Notes: generated by a model not told the origin, from the letters alone. Shown: positions 42,183 through 53,881, counted from the first letter of the stretch. The stretch: DNA of 64,000 nt from Lepas anatifera (GCA_034440635.1 JAOTON010000396.1:62001-126000), one strand, 5' to 3'. Numbers and translations are program-made.

Positions 42183-43809
42183 CTTTGAGAAGCTTCAGAT
42201 CTTCTCTCGTCGATGCATCAGCCTCTCCAGCGGTCACTTCCTCGGACAGAGCGTGGATCATGGCGCCGGCGTTCCGCTGGAACACCGTGAATGTTCTAGC
42301 TGCATACGGAGCGAACCGCGTATCTGACCACAGTTTCGGCCGTAGAGCAGGTGTCCCGATCGCTTCACCAGCATCCAGCAGCCCCTCAAGTCCTTTCCCG
42401 TGGTAGAAGCGCTTGGTGATCCTGGTCACGTCGTCGATGGTAGCTCCCACCCACTCACATCCGGGCGATCGTCGCGCGTCCTGTTCAGCTAGATTAAGGA
42501 GGTGAGCTCCGTCCCACAGCCACACGACAGTGGGCTGCCTACTCCTTTGTGGGTCCGCAGATGACATGAGCCTCATCATGTGTTCTGGAACGTGGTTTTT
42601 ATGGTACTAGCCGTCCATGCAAACCGCCGCCAGTTGGTCCGGATGAGTTATTCCAATCTGGGAGAGAGAGTCAACGATCTCCTGCGCCAGAGCTTTGCCG
42701 TCGTGAGCTTTGACCACTGGTGCCCCGAGCACATATGCCTGAAGGGCATCTTGCGGATGAGCTTGAGGAACTGCACACACAACAGCAATCACATTTACGG
42801 TGCGCCCTGCCACCGTCACCTTGTCCGCACAAACTGACACACATGCTTGCTGGGCGATGTGATGTGCCAGCATGATTCGCATGGCATCGCAGAACTGAAC
42901 CCTCAGTCGCGGCATCAAGCCACTTGAATGGTTGATAGTGCCCATTCTTGCCCCATTCATGTGTTGCAGAGTGATCAGCTCTTCAAATGTCTGGTGGGGC
43001 AGCGACTTCTTTAGGCAAAAGTAGCCCGTCCGAACCACATGCAGAGCAGAGTTGCGATCTTTCTCTGCGCGTGCCTTTTCTTGTGCTGCCACAGTCGCAG
43101 CTCTCTTCGCGTTCTTCTCGTGGTGAAGTCCTCTGAAATGGCATCCAACTGATTGTTTCAGTTTTCGGAACTCTTGGGGAAGGCGATCCTTGAAGAGGAA
43201 GCTACTGCCACAGCTGAAGTCATACTTAAAAACGCCCAAGACTTTCACTCCTTCATGGATGTGTTCAGAGGGTTTGAAGCCAGGAACGCATATCTCACAG
43301 TATAGCGCGTTGCGTTCCGGTACAGCAACGAGCAGTTCTTCTGTGGCACTCTGCAAGCTGTCAATACTACGACAGGAGCGCAGCAGAATGTCGCGAGTAC
43401 TTACACTCATTTGTTTTGTTTTTGCGCCTGCTTACTGTGGACTGTTGAACCAGTATGTCCTGTTTCTTCTCCACAGTTTGCAGCCGAGCTATGATTTCCT
43501 GCAGAAGGCTGGTGACCGACATTCCCTTTTCATCAACCGATCTTTCTGTAAGCTGGAGGCCAGTGTTGCTGATTTTGGGATAGTTGCAGGCCCATCTTCC
43601 AGATGTTCACCGACCGTATTTACATCATTTATGCCACAGGGCACTGCAGACGCGATCTCCGCGTTGGAAGCACTAGCAGAATGATTCTCCGATGTTGCAG
43701 TCGCTACTCCAGTTGACAAAGTTGTAACGAGAGAATCTACTGCAGGTGCAGACGAGGCGTCTACGCTGGTAGTGGCACTCGCGCCAGCCACTGAACCCGC
43801 CTTGGAAAC
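42183..43809 (-). pseudogene. hAT-transposase-like gene, exon 2 (DDE core), disabled
   Basis: A long exon from the acceptor TTTGCTTTGCAG|GTTTCC (43809) to the donor CTCAAAG|GTGGGA (42183). It encodes a Ser/Thr/Ala-rich linker, a coiled-coil-like LLQEIIARLQTVEKKQDIL, then CADKVTVAGRTVNVIAVV (catalytic Asp region), APVVKAHDGKALAQEIV, AAVCMDG, and VVWLWDGAHLLNLAEQDARR (second conserved acidic region). Three lesions break it: a frameshift in an A/G run near 43524-43530, a second in the A-rich run near 43404-43426, and TAG at 42607-42609 right after CMDG, where the family normally has Gln. The two frameshifts sit in homopolymer-like runs and could be assembly errors. The TAG looks like a C-to-T change. 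Confidence 0.78.
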
Positions 43810-46149
43810 CTGCAAAGCAAACACATTGTCCTTAGAGAATATATGGGCTTAAGACAATTCACGCAACAAAAGTCCTCTGTAAAAGTGAAAGGACAAATAA
43901 TTCTAATTTGCCAATTTCATGACTCGAATTATTTTTTGTCAGATTGTTGCATGCTTTTCCAAAATGTACATCTGCATGGGAAATATTTTAAGCATGTTCT
44001 CTCCACATTTTTCATGATTACAAAAAAGAACATTGAGATTTTGAGATCCTTGTTCAGGTAATCTTTAATGTCCATTTCGAATGGACAGCAATGTCCTGGC
44101 AAGTTTGATCGTCCACTCACTGCTGAGATATTGATTTTTGATACACTCCGATGCTTAATTTAGGAAAGAGGACAGATGCATATCTGCTCTCAATCCTCCA
44201 ATTTGCAATGTCTTCTCTTGCTCAATAATTGGGTTTTGACTTTCCCCTTGGCAAGATCACCTGGGTACATGGAATTAGGTTTTCAATTGCTATGTTGTGG
44301 ACTACTCTGCAGAATGTAACAAGTGATTCAATGAGGGGTTTAATGCACCTCAAATTCTGGCCCAATTGGGACAGAAATTTGGTCACCTGGGCAGACCTTT
44401 TACCTCCAGGGTACACGTTTTCACCTGTAACAATTTTTTTAATTATCTGTGTTCAATTACATGCCCCAGTGGGTCAGTAGCTACTGCCCAGTTTCTGCTC
44501 CACTATGCCCCAAACCACGAGTAAAAGCTACCCCGAACTGATAGGCCTGCCTCCATGCTGCCCCAACAAGGTCTCATCCAAACCTACTATGTTTGCCTGA
44601 TTTGTTTGTAAGTAAATACTATCTTTTAATCCATGTTCCGTGTTTTTATCACCATACTGGCTTTTGGAGATCAAGATGCATACAGCATAAGCATAATGTG
44701 AGCAAGTAGTGTCATATTATTTTGAAAAATTATCTGATTCTTAGCCAAACTTGAATGGATATTGTCAGATGTGCCCCCATAGGTAAATAGCTCACTTCCA
44801 ATTCAGACAAAAACATCCAGCTCTATGAGAGCAACTCAAGAGTTTTTTTTAAGAACTACCAATTTGCCTATCATTCATATTTTGACCAATCATATCTCAG
44901 CATACCTATAACTATATTTGAAATTGCAAAAGAAAGCATAGAAGTTGCGGATTAACAGAAATTTAGAAAATATCAGGACACCAAAGTAAGCCAACATCAT
45001 CCAACCCTGCAAATTACCTACCTACCTTACAGGGAAATATGAATTGTAATTTGTAATACCTAATATACCTACAAGATGACTGCTTCCAGGTTTAAGAAGC
45101 ACACTTTGAAAATTCATCTATTTGAATAACAAAATGAATGGTAATTTGTATGCAGTTTTACCAAGAGAAGCACACATCCCATGTTACCCAATACTAGCAA
45201 TCATAAATTTTAGGTTGTAGGTACCTACCAATCATTAACAGTTGCATTTGCAAACACAGGCTGTACATGACATTGTTGGGAGCAATGCAAAGCAATGCAA
45301 ACAAAAAAAAACAAAATATTTTTAACTCTGTGGAAACAGGCTCTTCATTACAAAATGAGTTGCATTAGGATACTGAGAGAATTATCAGTTTGCCAATTTG
45401 GCATCTAGGATTGAAGGCAGGTCAATTGGCAATTGACAATGCCTATTGATATATCGAAGACTTGGGGTCCACACTATAAAATGTTTGAATACAAAAATAT
45501 GTATTCCAATTTCCAGTAGGCCAGTGGTGGTACAAGCACTGTTAATCAAAATTTAAGCTATGACATTGAAGAGGAAGCAACAGCTAGCATACAAATTTCT
45601 CCCAAGTGTCCACATCATAGGTACCTACTCAAGTGTATGATTAAAATGAGCAGATATAGGCATAGGAACAAGGGGGCCAGGGGGCATACCCCCCCAATAT
45701 TTGTGATTCTTAACCATTAACCATATGACATTGACTGGAAAGAAATGACTTCAAAATGCGCCTTGACCTCCCCAATATTCTGGGCATTCCTAGGCTTATG
45801 TGAACAGACAAACTGCCCTCAAATCTTTCAGTTATACAGCAGGATACAGGGTATCCCAGCAAGGTATAGGCTTGAGCAATCTATCACTTTGTAATTCAGC
45901 TAAATAAATAGCAATGTGTCAGTGTGCCGGAGCGTCGGAACTATGTTCAATGTTGAGGGGCAGCGGGAATTTTTAAGTCATTTATTTCTAGTCAACACCA
46001 TAGGGTTAATGGTTAAGAATCATGAAAATTGGGGGGGCAGCTGCCCCCTGCTCCCCTGGCTCCTAGGTCCCTGAATGTGTGAGCACCTGTAAGCCTGCTA
46101 CAGACAGAACCATGTGCTGGATTGTTGAAGTTGAAATTATGAAACTTAC
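43810..46149 (-). other. Intron 1 of the hAT-like gene
   Basis: Bounded by GTAAGT (46149 side) and TTTGCAG (43810 side) on the minus strand. It holds AT-rich non-coding sequence and the MITE at about 45657-46073. No other exon was recognised. Confidence 0.6.
45657..46073. mobile_element. MITE with about 65-bp terminal inverted repeats in intron 1
   Basis: TAGGAACAAGGGGGCCAGGG and the following blocks, up to GTGATTCTTAACCATTAACC, face their inverse at 45999-46073 (GGTTAATGGTTAAGAATCATG ... GGGGGGGCAGCTGCCCCC ... CTCCCCTGGCTCCTAGGTCC). A palindromic G/C core near each end stands out. Flanking duplications were not resolved. Confidence 0.65.
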
Positions 46150-46329
46150 CATGTTCACGAATCCATTTGTCCATGACGCAACTGAATCTTGTCCCAGCAT
46201 CCTAGATGGTAGACCAGGATGAGCCATCTTGAGGTGCCTCGAATAGTTGCGGGCCTCACCATTGAACGTGCATGGCCTACCATTATGAAGATGCCCACAC
46301 GTCACTTTCATACGCGATGGGAAAGGCAT
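46150..46329 (-). pseudogene. hAT-transposase-like gene, exon 1 (zinc finger)
   Basis: The exon has ATG at 46327-46329 and 60 codons ending exactly at the donor AACATG|GTAAGTTTC. It encodes MPFPSRMKVTCGHLHN then RPCTFNGEARNYSRHLKMAHP. The spacing C-x8-C-x11-H-x4-H is a zinc-finger-like arrangement, fitting the DNA-binding N-terminus of hAT-type proteins. It is intact. Intron 1 (43810-46149) is about 2.3 kb and contains a MITE. Joining to exon 2 is in phase 0. Confidence 0.65.
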
Positions 46330-47560
46330 TTTGTCAAGCCAGTTTCGTATTCACACTTAATCGAGCTTGATATACACTCAAATAAAATTTATATACACTT
46401 AATCTCGCCTTCTTAGCACTCCAAACCAAAAAACCACAAGGAACGGCCACAGACACGCCCGCATCCCATCCGTTCTTGGCTTCGAACACGGTTAGTAGAG
46501 ACACTAGGTTGCGCCACTTCAGAACAGAATGTTAGATTCCATTTGAATATCCTCCTCTATACAATTTTAGGACTTAAAATACAATTTTGAACAGTCAAAA
46601 TAATACTTTTAAGGGAAAACACTGTATTAATATAGATTTTTTTCGGAAATTAAAGGGATAATGAAAACTAAAACTTTCAAAATCCAGCAAAGATTTATAT
46701 CCTCACCCACCTTAAAACTATTTTTTTGGAAATTTGAACTTTAATAATAGCGTATCTCAACTAACATGTTGTATTAATATGGATATTTTTTAAATAGTTC
46801 TTCTCAAACTTTTTAAGGTCATTATTTTGCTCTTTGTTTACTTCTGAGCGCGGGAAGCTTCTGCATGTTAATTCGCCGCGTCCCAGCGTCGCAAATGCCG
46901 TGCGATGTGATACCATGGACATGGATGCGTTTACTCTCTCTATTGCTTTGGATGATTTTTATAACTTCTATGATTTCTATAATGTTGATGCATCGTGCCC
47001 TCATCTGTGTTGTTCTATTATTTATTATTGTGTTATTCTGCGATTTTCCAGTAGTGGTAGGAGCAATCGGTAAAACCACTTGAAATATCTGCGGCTGCCG
47101 CGCGTGTGAGCAGCCGTTACAGAATCACAGAATTCAAATTCCAAGGAGTATTGTTAAATGAATTATCATTGATGCCAGTATTAAAAACACTTGAATTTCC
47201 ATAATATATCACACAGAAACAGGATTCAGTGGTACTTTTTATCTGTCTTACTTTTCTTAACTTTATTTTTTTGTCAATAATAATGATGTTTTGTGATGTT
47301 TTCGATTTCCGGCACTGTTTCAGCCCTAAGCGTTGCCACCATAAAAAAGTGAGAGGACCAGTCAAACTTCAACCTGATTGGACCAAAACCTGTCAAATTT
47401 GGGCTCCTTGTTACCATCACGGGATGGGTATAGAAAGTTTGAAGTGTAACTGAGTCAGAAGTGAATAAAAATGCAATGTGTCACAAAACTATTCAAAGCA
47501 ATCTTTGAAATTCTTTAATTTCTTTCCCAAAGCTCAGCTTCACTCTCCAGCAGTTACATC
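46330..47560. other. Upstream region of the hAT-like gene, non-coding
   Basis: Contains the presumed promoter of the minus-strand gene, but no TATA box or other element could be assigned. A plus-strand frame from ATG at about 46918 (MDMDAFTLSIALDDFYNFYD) is short, acidic/aromatic and without recognised homology. Confidence 0.35.
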
Positions 47561-47564
47561 ATCA

Positions 47565-47795
47565 ACATCAGAGGTGGAATGATATGGTACGACCCAGCTG
47601 GATGCCTAGTCCCACCTCCCAGTACTCGCCACACCAATGCCAGAGGCGGATCAGCGTGATACGCCCATGCTGGACGCCAAGTCCCACCTCCCAGCAGCAA
47701 CCTCACCAACACCAGAGGCGGATCAGCGTTGTACACCCATGCTGGACGCCAAGTCCCACCTCCCAGCAACCACCTCACCAACACCAGAGGCAGAT
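47565..47795. repeat. Tandem repeat, about 70-bp unit, three copies
   Basis: Blocks CCATGCTGGACGCCAAGTCC, CACCTCCCAGCA and CACCAACACCAGAGGCGGATCA recur with a 70-bp step (47666 and 47736, and a diverged first copy from about 47590). Frames on both strands echo the repeat. Confidence 0.85.
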
Positions 47796-48133
47796 CATCA
47801 GAAGTGCCTAGAATAGCTCATCCCAAGGACAGAAGAAATTTGGATTGCAGGTAAGATCAGTCCTCTGTACCCAATAACTTTCCTTCTTGTGATGTATGCT
47901 TTAAGATATGATGACCTTCAAATTGTGTATAAGTCATGGTGCGGTCTGTGGTATCCAAACCCTCATGATTAGAGCCCTTGGGGTTAAGCTATTCTATTCT
48001 AGTTAGTTAAGCTATCATTTTACAAATCAGTGTGTCATGAATGATTAGCCACAGCATGTGAAATGGCAGTCACATGCTAAAATGTTGCCCTGCGGCTGAA
48101 GTGCCCCCTCTAAACGAAAATATTGTGGCTGCC

Positions 48134-48388
48134 CATAGGCGGATCAGGATTTCCGATGGGGGGCACCTTCCGGGGGGCGCCATCCAGGCCAGGGGCGCCA
48201 GTTTTGACCGGCAAAACCTATCAGGTGGGCGCCAAATCCTGTCGGTGGGCGCCGATTTTAGCATCCTGGGGAGAAGCGACATTTCAAGGGGGCTCCCTCG
48301 ACCTTTCAGGAGGGCGCTGTGACTATTTCAGGTGGCGCCAAAGGGTCGGTGGGGGGCATGTGCCCCCTTCCCCCTGGATCCGCCTATG
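48134..48388. mobile_element. hAT-like MITE, GGCGGATCCAGG family, with target duplication
   Basis: Ends CATAGGCGGATCAGGATTTC and CCCCTGGATCCGCCTATG are inverted. A perfect 8-bp duplication, TGGCTGCC, flanks it at 48126-48133 and 48389-48396. The diagnostic interior GGCAAAACCTATCAGGTGGG, CGCCAAATCCTGTCGGTGG, CGCCGATTTTAGCATCCTGG makes it the best-preserved family member in the window. Confidence 0.94.
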
Positions 48389-48466
48389 TGGCTGCCCATT
48401 TTTTATTTATCTTATTCTGTTGCGTGCTAATGTGCATCATCCCATGCTTTTGTATTGTGTTCCCAG

Positions 48467-48835
48467 GTTTTCCGGCTCTCAAAAGGTGATGACACAATGG
48501 CAGCAAGCCGTGTGCAAGCCATGTCTCGAGCAGACGTCATCGAAGTCAACTTTCGTCATGGACACCTGATGGGCGTGAAGCAAAGTGGTGGAAATAGTAA
48601 GAAATATTTTCATAATGATTCAAAGTGCTTTCTTAATTTTGGTTCTCACACCCCAAGACAAGACAGCTATACTATTTTGCTATTTGTGCTATACATTGCA
48701 GTTGAGAGTGGAACGATGGCTTTGGACGGTGGAAAACATGAAGCCATAGAGAAGCGCGAAGTGAACTTGATTAATTACCCTATTGGTATTGCATCCAGAT
48801 TTTGTGCCGAGTGTTCAAGCTTTTCTAAAAGCTAA
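48467..48835 (+). CDS. Possible two-exon gene fragment, function unknown
   Basis: Exon 1, 48467-48596, follows GTGTTCCCAG and ends AAATA|GTAAGAAAT. It encodes VFRLSKGDDTMAASRVQAMS then ADVIEVNFRHGHLMGVKQS. Exon 2 starts at 48702 after ATACATTGCAG and encodes ESGTMALDGGKHEAIEKREV, then INYPIGIASRFCAECSS and a stop. The 105-bp intron joins the two in matching phase (phase 1), and the frames are otherwise unrelated to the surrounding repeats. No upstream exon or start was identified beyond the MITE at 48134. I do not recognise the family. Confidence 0.35.
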   Translation, partial: VFRLSKGDDTMAASRVQAMSRADVIEVNFRHGHLMGVKQSGGNSKKYFHNDSKCFLNFGSHTPRQDSYTILLFVLYIAVESGTMALDGGKHEAIEKREVNLINYPIGIASRFCAECSSFSKS

Positions 48836-48924
48836 GAGAGCACGAGTTTTGTCGGGTGCTCGCACTAGGAGACTTCTGTGAGGATTCCGGATGTGAAATT
48901 CTGCCGTTGTATTCTAGATCAATA

Positions 48925-49682
48925 TTAGCACGCGCATTGACGGGGGTGTGAGCCATCTTTGCTTTGACGGGGGTCTGAGCCACCTTCGCTTTGACGGTGG
49001 GCGGGTACCCCCTCCCCCCAAGATCTCGAGAATCACGCAAGATAGCAAAAACGGTAAACGGCGTTGGGTAGCCCATCCAATTCTCTATGGAAAATATTAG
49101 AGCAAAACAATTTATCCTATCGTAATCCTCGTGGCCAGCCGAATCGAATGATTTATAATGTGAACTTGCTAGGTCATATTAGGTCAAATCAAGGATTTGA
49201 CCTGATCTGAGGTCAGGTCAAAGTCAATTTAAGTCAAAATGCATATCATCAGAACCGCAAAGACAGGTTTAATGCTTTTAAAATAAATACTCGATCACCA
49301 TCCATTACTAAGTTATTAGTTAAAACCATTTCCCCATGTAAATCTAATGGAGAGGTCATGGCTCGTACCTGACCTTAGGTCATCGATGTAAAAAATGCCG
49401 GAGCATATTTTAGAGCACTCGGTGGGCTCGCTATCTGAATGAGTTTCAATCGGATAAGTTTATCCTGTTCTGACTTATGCTATTTTAAACCTTTTTTGAT
49501 GTGGTCGCTTGACCTGTACTGGTGACCCGACCTGAGATGACCTAATCTTGAAATGTTGACGAAGGTTTTGAAAATGATCAGAGAAAAGGCATGCCAAGTA
49601 CGGCGGCGCTACGCGCCGCCGTTTTATGTTACCTTAAAATACCCGAGGGGGTACCGCCCCTCCCCGTCAATGCGCGTGTGAA
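48925..49682. mobile_element. TTAA element family P2, copy with decayed TTAA
   Basis: The element proper is 48929-49678. Ends CACGCGCATTGACGGGG and CCCCGTCAATGCGCGTG are inverted repeats. The flanks are TTAG and TGAA, so both TTAA sites carry one change. The subterminal hairpin ACGGCGGCGC-TAC-GCGCCGCCGT is at 49600-49622. The interior matches the 54-kb copy, including GGTCAAATCAAGGATTTGACC and the AGGTCA words. Confidence 0.85.
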
Positions 49683-51570
49683 GTTTAATGTCACTTTATC
49701 TCTGGTGATCATGTCGTGTGATAACCTGTCAGTGAAATTATAATTCAGATCAAGTCACGTTTTTATGTTTGGTGTCTGTGCAGTTTTTTTGTGTGTCTTA
49801 CCAGTGACGTAATGCACGATTTACATTGCAGTCTGGAAAGTATTGTAGGATATTTTACCAAAGCATGAACTGCTGCCGATTTTTCTCATGCCTGAACCAA
49901 CACCTATTGTTTTAAATGGTTTAGACATGGGCGCGGAATGTCCATTGCAGTCGTTGCCTACTAAAATTCCAGGAATGTGATATCTATGTGAAGCTTAGTC
50001 TACTCGATCTTTCACGAGCAAGGCATCCAACTCGGGTGGATTCAAACGAAGCGTGTACCTGAGTTGTTCAGTGTAATATCCTGCAAGTAATTTGTGGTGA
50101 GATCTTAGTAGTATCGGTGACATGTAAATAATGCAGATTTGCATGAATTATTTAAATGATACAGGGGTTGCGTGTTCAATAAACATGTATGACGCTGTGT
50201 TACTGTACTGATTGTCGTATAGATACGTTTTAAAATAGTCTAAAGGAGCATTCTAATCATAGTTAAATTTTATTTTCCAGCGTGTCTGGGCTCTTTCAGT
50301 GTGTGTATAATTCGCTTATAGCCATTGGGATGCTGACTGGTATTTAAATGTGTTTTTACTAATACTTATATTAATTTTAAAGCTATCGACGATTTGGTGG
50401 TTTTCAAATTAAACTTCCGATAAATCGTGGACTGACCGTTTCTCCTAACTACACTACCACAGACAAAGTAACGGCTCACGGGCAATCTGCGTTAAGCTCA
50501 AATGTGTTAAATCTGGTGAGGAGGGCGAGTTGATCTGATTGCGTTTGTTCCGCACCCAGGGGCGTCGTCACTGAATTTTTACTGGGGGGGGCGTTTCTCG
50601 GGCTGACGATGACCAGAGTGGAAGGCATATTCTTAAAAATATGGTTGCATATGTAATACCAACGAGATGCACCTCACCAAGATTTATGCAGATTTACGGA
50701 CCAAGATATGAGAAACAAAATGAGGGGTTTCCGTGCAAGTATGTCGATGTCTAGATATTCTCCCTAATTCTATTTAAATGATAACCCGTTTGCATACACA
50801 TCGGAGGGAGGAGCAAGAGGCCTGTCTCCCCCTATTTTTCATTCAACAATTTCCCACTTGAAGTCTAATTTGAGTAATTGAGATAGGGAACAAGAAGTCT
50901 AAATAAAAAGTTGTGTTTCCACTAACTTGTTTCGCCCGCAAGAGTTTGAAGATTTCCCGAAACCATCACACTCAGTCCCGATGCTTATTTGTCTAGTTTT
51001 CTAACTTCCGACCTCGGCTAACAATGGTGAGTTGAAAATCGGTCGTTGTGTACCCACGTACCAATGAGCAAGCGGGATTCTCTCCACTGGTAGAGGGGTC
51101 TACCAGGTGGGGGATAGCGGCTCGTTTCTGGTGGAACCTCTCATCGGAGAGCGAGGAGAATCGCACTAGACTTTGGGGACAGTACTTCTAGGCCGATGGT
51201 TAGAAGTTAATTTCTGCTTCCTGGATCTACCCATGATTTGGGGGTCCAGGCATCGAAGAGGGGAGGGACCCCTCCCCCAGCACCACAACTCGCGAACCAG
51301 GAGGAAATCGCCAAAATTTGAGGGCCTCAGTAAAATTTTTCTTTGCATTTTCTCCATTGTCTGCGTGAACCCACGAAAATGTGCCGGTACAGTGTACCGC
51401 AGGCAGCGTTTTCCGGAGACAGCAGAAATATTAAAAAACATCGCCACTTCACCTATGCACGCCCAAGCCCCTGGTCACCACCTCCACCACCTATACATAC
51501 ATGTGATATTTTGCCACCCCCACCCCCCTCTCCCCGGATCCGCTTATCCGATCAAAAATGACCCACCAGC
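49683..51570. other. Non-coding stretch with scattered MITE termini
   Basis: No gene seen. CAGGGGCGTCGTCACTG near 50569 resembles a hAT-like terminus, and CCTGGATCTACCCATG near 51222 and CCCCGGATCCGCTTATC near 51533 are possible remnants of the GGATCC family. None could be paired with confidence. Confidence 0.4.
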
Positions 51571-51751
51571 CATAGGCGGATCGAGTATGGCCAATCGGGG
51601 GGGGAGGGGACGCCATCCGGTGTTTGCATCGGGGTGGGGGGGGCGGGAAGCGACATTTTAGGGGGTTGCTAACGAGCTTTTAGGGGCGCCGTGAGCATTT
51701 CAGGGGGTACCAAGGGTTGATGGGGGCACGTGCGCCCTGGATCCGCCTATG
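51571..51751. mobile_element. hAT-like MITE, GGCGGATCCAGG family, internally shortened
   Basis: Ends CATAGGCGGATCGAG and CCCTGGATCCGCCTATG are inverted. The interior is reduced compared with 48134-48388 and keeps GGAAGCGACATTTTAGGGG and the GGGGGCACGTGCGCCC end block. Flanking 8-mers CCACCAGC and TCGCCCGC agree at only five of eight positions. Confidence 0.7.
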
Positions 51752-52689
51752 TCGCCCGCACAAAAAGAAGGGCGGAGTTGTCACCGAATGGTTCCCTCTC
51801 GCGATATTTTTAAACTCTGTGAAATCTGGAAAAGAAAATATTTAGGGTGGAGTGGGTGGTGTGTGTCCCCATTGCATTCTAAACAAAAAACAAGGTCGAA
51901 TTTTCTAGTGCATTGGCATTGCTTAATTGATTTATTTTTTGACGGTTTCGAAATAGTGGATAAAAATCATATTTTTAGATAGATTCGTCCGGCAACAATA
52001 CGGCATAAACTTTGTTTTATATGAAAGACAATTTATTTAGCTTCCGCATGCCTTTTAGTGAGCATCTTCTAAGTGAAGGATCATTCATCAGCTGACGCAC
52101 CGTTCTTTTGATGCGCCAAAGTGGCCGAAGTCTGGCTTCGAAAGGAAGCGCGGGCAATCGGATTTAGAGAGCCATAACTAATAAAATGAATCTGCGTGAG
52201 CCGTTCGAGTTTTCTAATGTTTTTTACAGGGAGTTTATACATATAATATACAAGACAAAGCTACTTAAAAAATATTTATTTTTTCTGAATAGAGAATTGA
52301 AATTTTTGCGAAAAAATTTGCTGACTCAAGAAATATTAAGCTGTCTCATCAGTGTCTCAAAATCGACTCGTGTACCAGCATTCGGCTGTCTCCAGCTCTA
52401 TCTAGAGACAGCTAGAGACATTATGGAGGAAGGCTGAGGAATCGGGCATAAAACCTCTAGTATTTCTGAATGTGATTACATTTAATGAAGAGATTTATAC
52501 AGGTAATTGCAAAACGTTCATTGAGTGTTTAATCCACTGTTTCTTCTCAAAAGGAGACAATAATGAGGCGGCAGGACGGGTTCGGACACAAATTGGGGGA
52601 AACGTCGTGAGTGTCTCCCTTTGAACTTTGTCCGGTTGATTTCTGTCTCCGACGCTCGTACCAGAGTACCAGCTTTTCTCGACCTCTGC
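51752..52689. other. Non-coding stretch
   Basis: AT-rich with no supported gene. A short GTCTC/GAGAC-rich patch lies at 52340-52430. Confidence 0.4.
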
Positions 52690-52960
52690 CTGACCAGCTT
52701 AAGGGACACTAATCCAGCTTGGGGCTCAGAGCTCCAGCTTTTAGCTCAGAGGGCCCAGGACCTGTTGAGGGGGCCCTATATCAATAAAAGGGCCCCGAAA
52801 AGCTTAATAGGCTTCAGCGGCGACATATAGGTTTCAAGGTCAGTGTGAGGGACTGGTTAACTAAAGCGGTCCCAGATTAGCTGAGGGGACTCGATATAAA
52901 CTCAGGGAAGTCACCAAAAACTCAGGGGCCCAGGCGCGCAGAGGTTCTGCGGCCTATGAG
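52690..52960. repeat. Minisatellite family A, fourth array
   Basis: About ten diverged units such as CCAGCTTTTAGCTCAGAGGG, CCCAGGACCTGTTGAGGGGG and CCAGATTAGCTGAGGGGAC. Confidence 0.65.
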
Positions 52961-53286
52961 GCTCAGGTTAGCGTCAATCGGCTATTTCAGTATGAAGCCG
53001 TTAGCCAGGACAACTGTGATAAGTGGAGGTGGTGGATACGACACCTCAGTTTTCGCCATGACCGAAGATAACTGTATTATTTGCTCATCGTGCTTCAGTT
53101 AGTGCCAGTGGGTGCTTTCAGCATTTTCTACCGAGGTGCCAGTCGTTAGCTGGCCCGAAATATGCTTGATGGTAAACGTGAACATGTCCTCACTAAGAGG
53201 TAACTTTCATGAAAATAAGCATTTACAAATCCTTTTTTAAACGCGTTTTTCATTGACACTGGCCGCCATTTTGGCGGTAGATTGGC

Positions 53287-53791
53287 CAGTGGCGGTTCCA
53301 AGGGGGGGCAAAAAGGCATTCCCCAAACGGAAAAGCTCGGGGCAAAACTATGTTTTTGACCCCCAAAGCGATCGACCTCCTTTTTCCCCTACTCCTTTTT
53401 AGTTTATAAGCAAGAATTTGGTGTTTCAACTCTCAACTTCAAACAGAACATAAGGTGATAAGATGTTCCCCGGCCTGTCCCCTCGAATCCGGAAATGTAA
53501 AAAATACTGAAGATTATATATTCGGGCACAGCCCTTCATCAGAATCATGGAGTAAATATCAATAATTCTCAGTTATAATATAGCCAGTCATAGTATAGCC
53601 AGCCTTGGATAGGAAGAAGTATCTCAAGCCCATAGGTTTCACCCCGTGACGTTCTTTTAGCTTTTCGCCTCAAATACCCAAAATTCTACCGGCAAGTGAT
53701 ATTGGTAACGTAGCTTTTTACTGCGTGACATTTTTTTTGCTTTTCGACTTTGGTCTGCCCCTCCCAAACCGACCGGCTAGATCCGCCACTG
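53287..53791. mobile_element. hAT-like MITE (CAGTGGCGG ends) with target duplication
   Basis: Ends CAGTGGCGGTTCCAAGGGGG and CGGCTAGATCCGCCACTG are inverted. Flanks AGATTGGC (53279-53286) and AAATTGGC (53792-53799) form an 8-bp duplication with one mismatch. It is about 505 bp, non-coding, and the subfamily resembles the element at the window start. Confidence 0.82.
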
Positions 53792-53861
53792 AAATTGGCG
53801 CTCCTCAGGTTCGACGCCCCCAGGTTCGGCGCCCTCCGAGCCTGGCCCCCCCCCCTTAACG

Positions 53862-53881
53862 AAATCCTACATCCGTCACTG
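53862..53881. mobile_element. hAT-like terminus interrupting the LINE
   Basis: CCTACATCCGTCACTG at 53866-53881 is the inverse of a CAGTGACGGATGTAGG-type terminus. The LINE coding frame stops being LINE exactly here. The facing terminus was not found. Confidence 0.45.
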
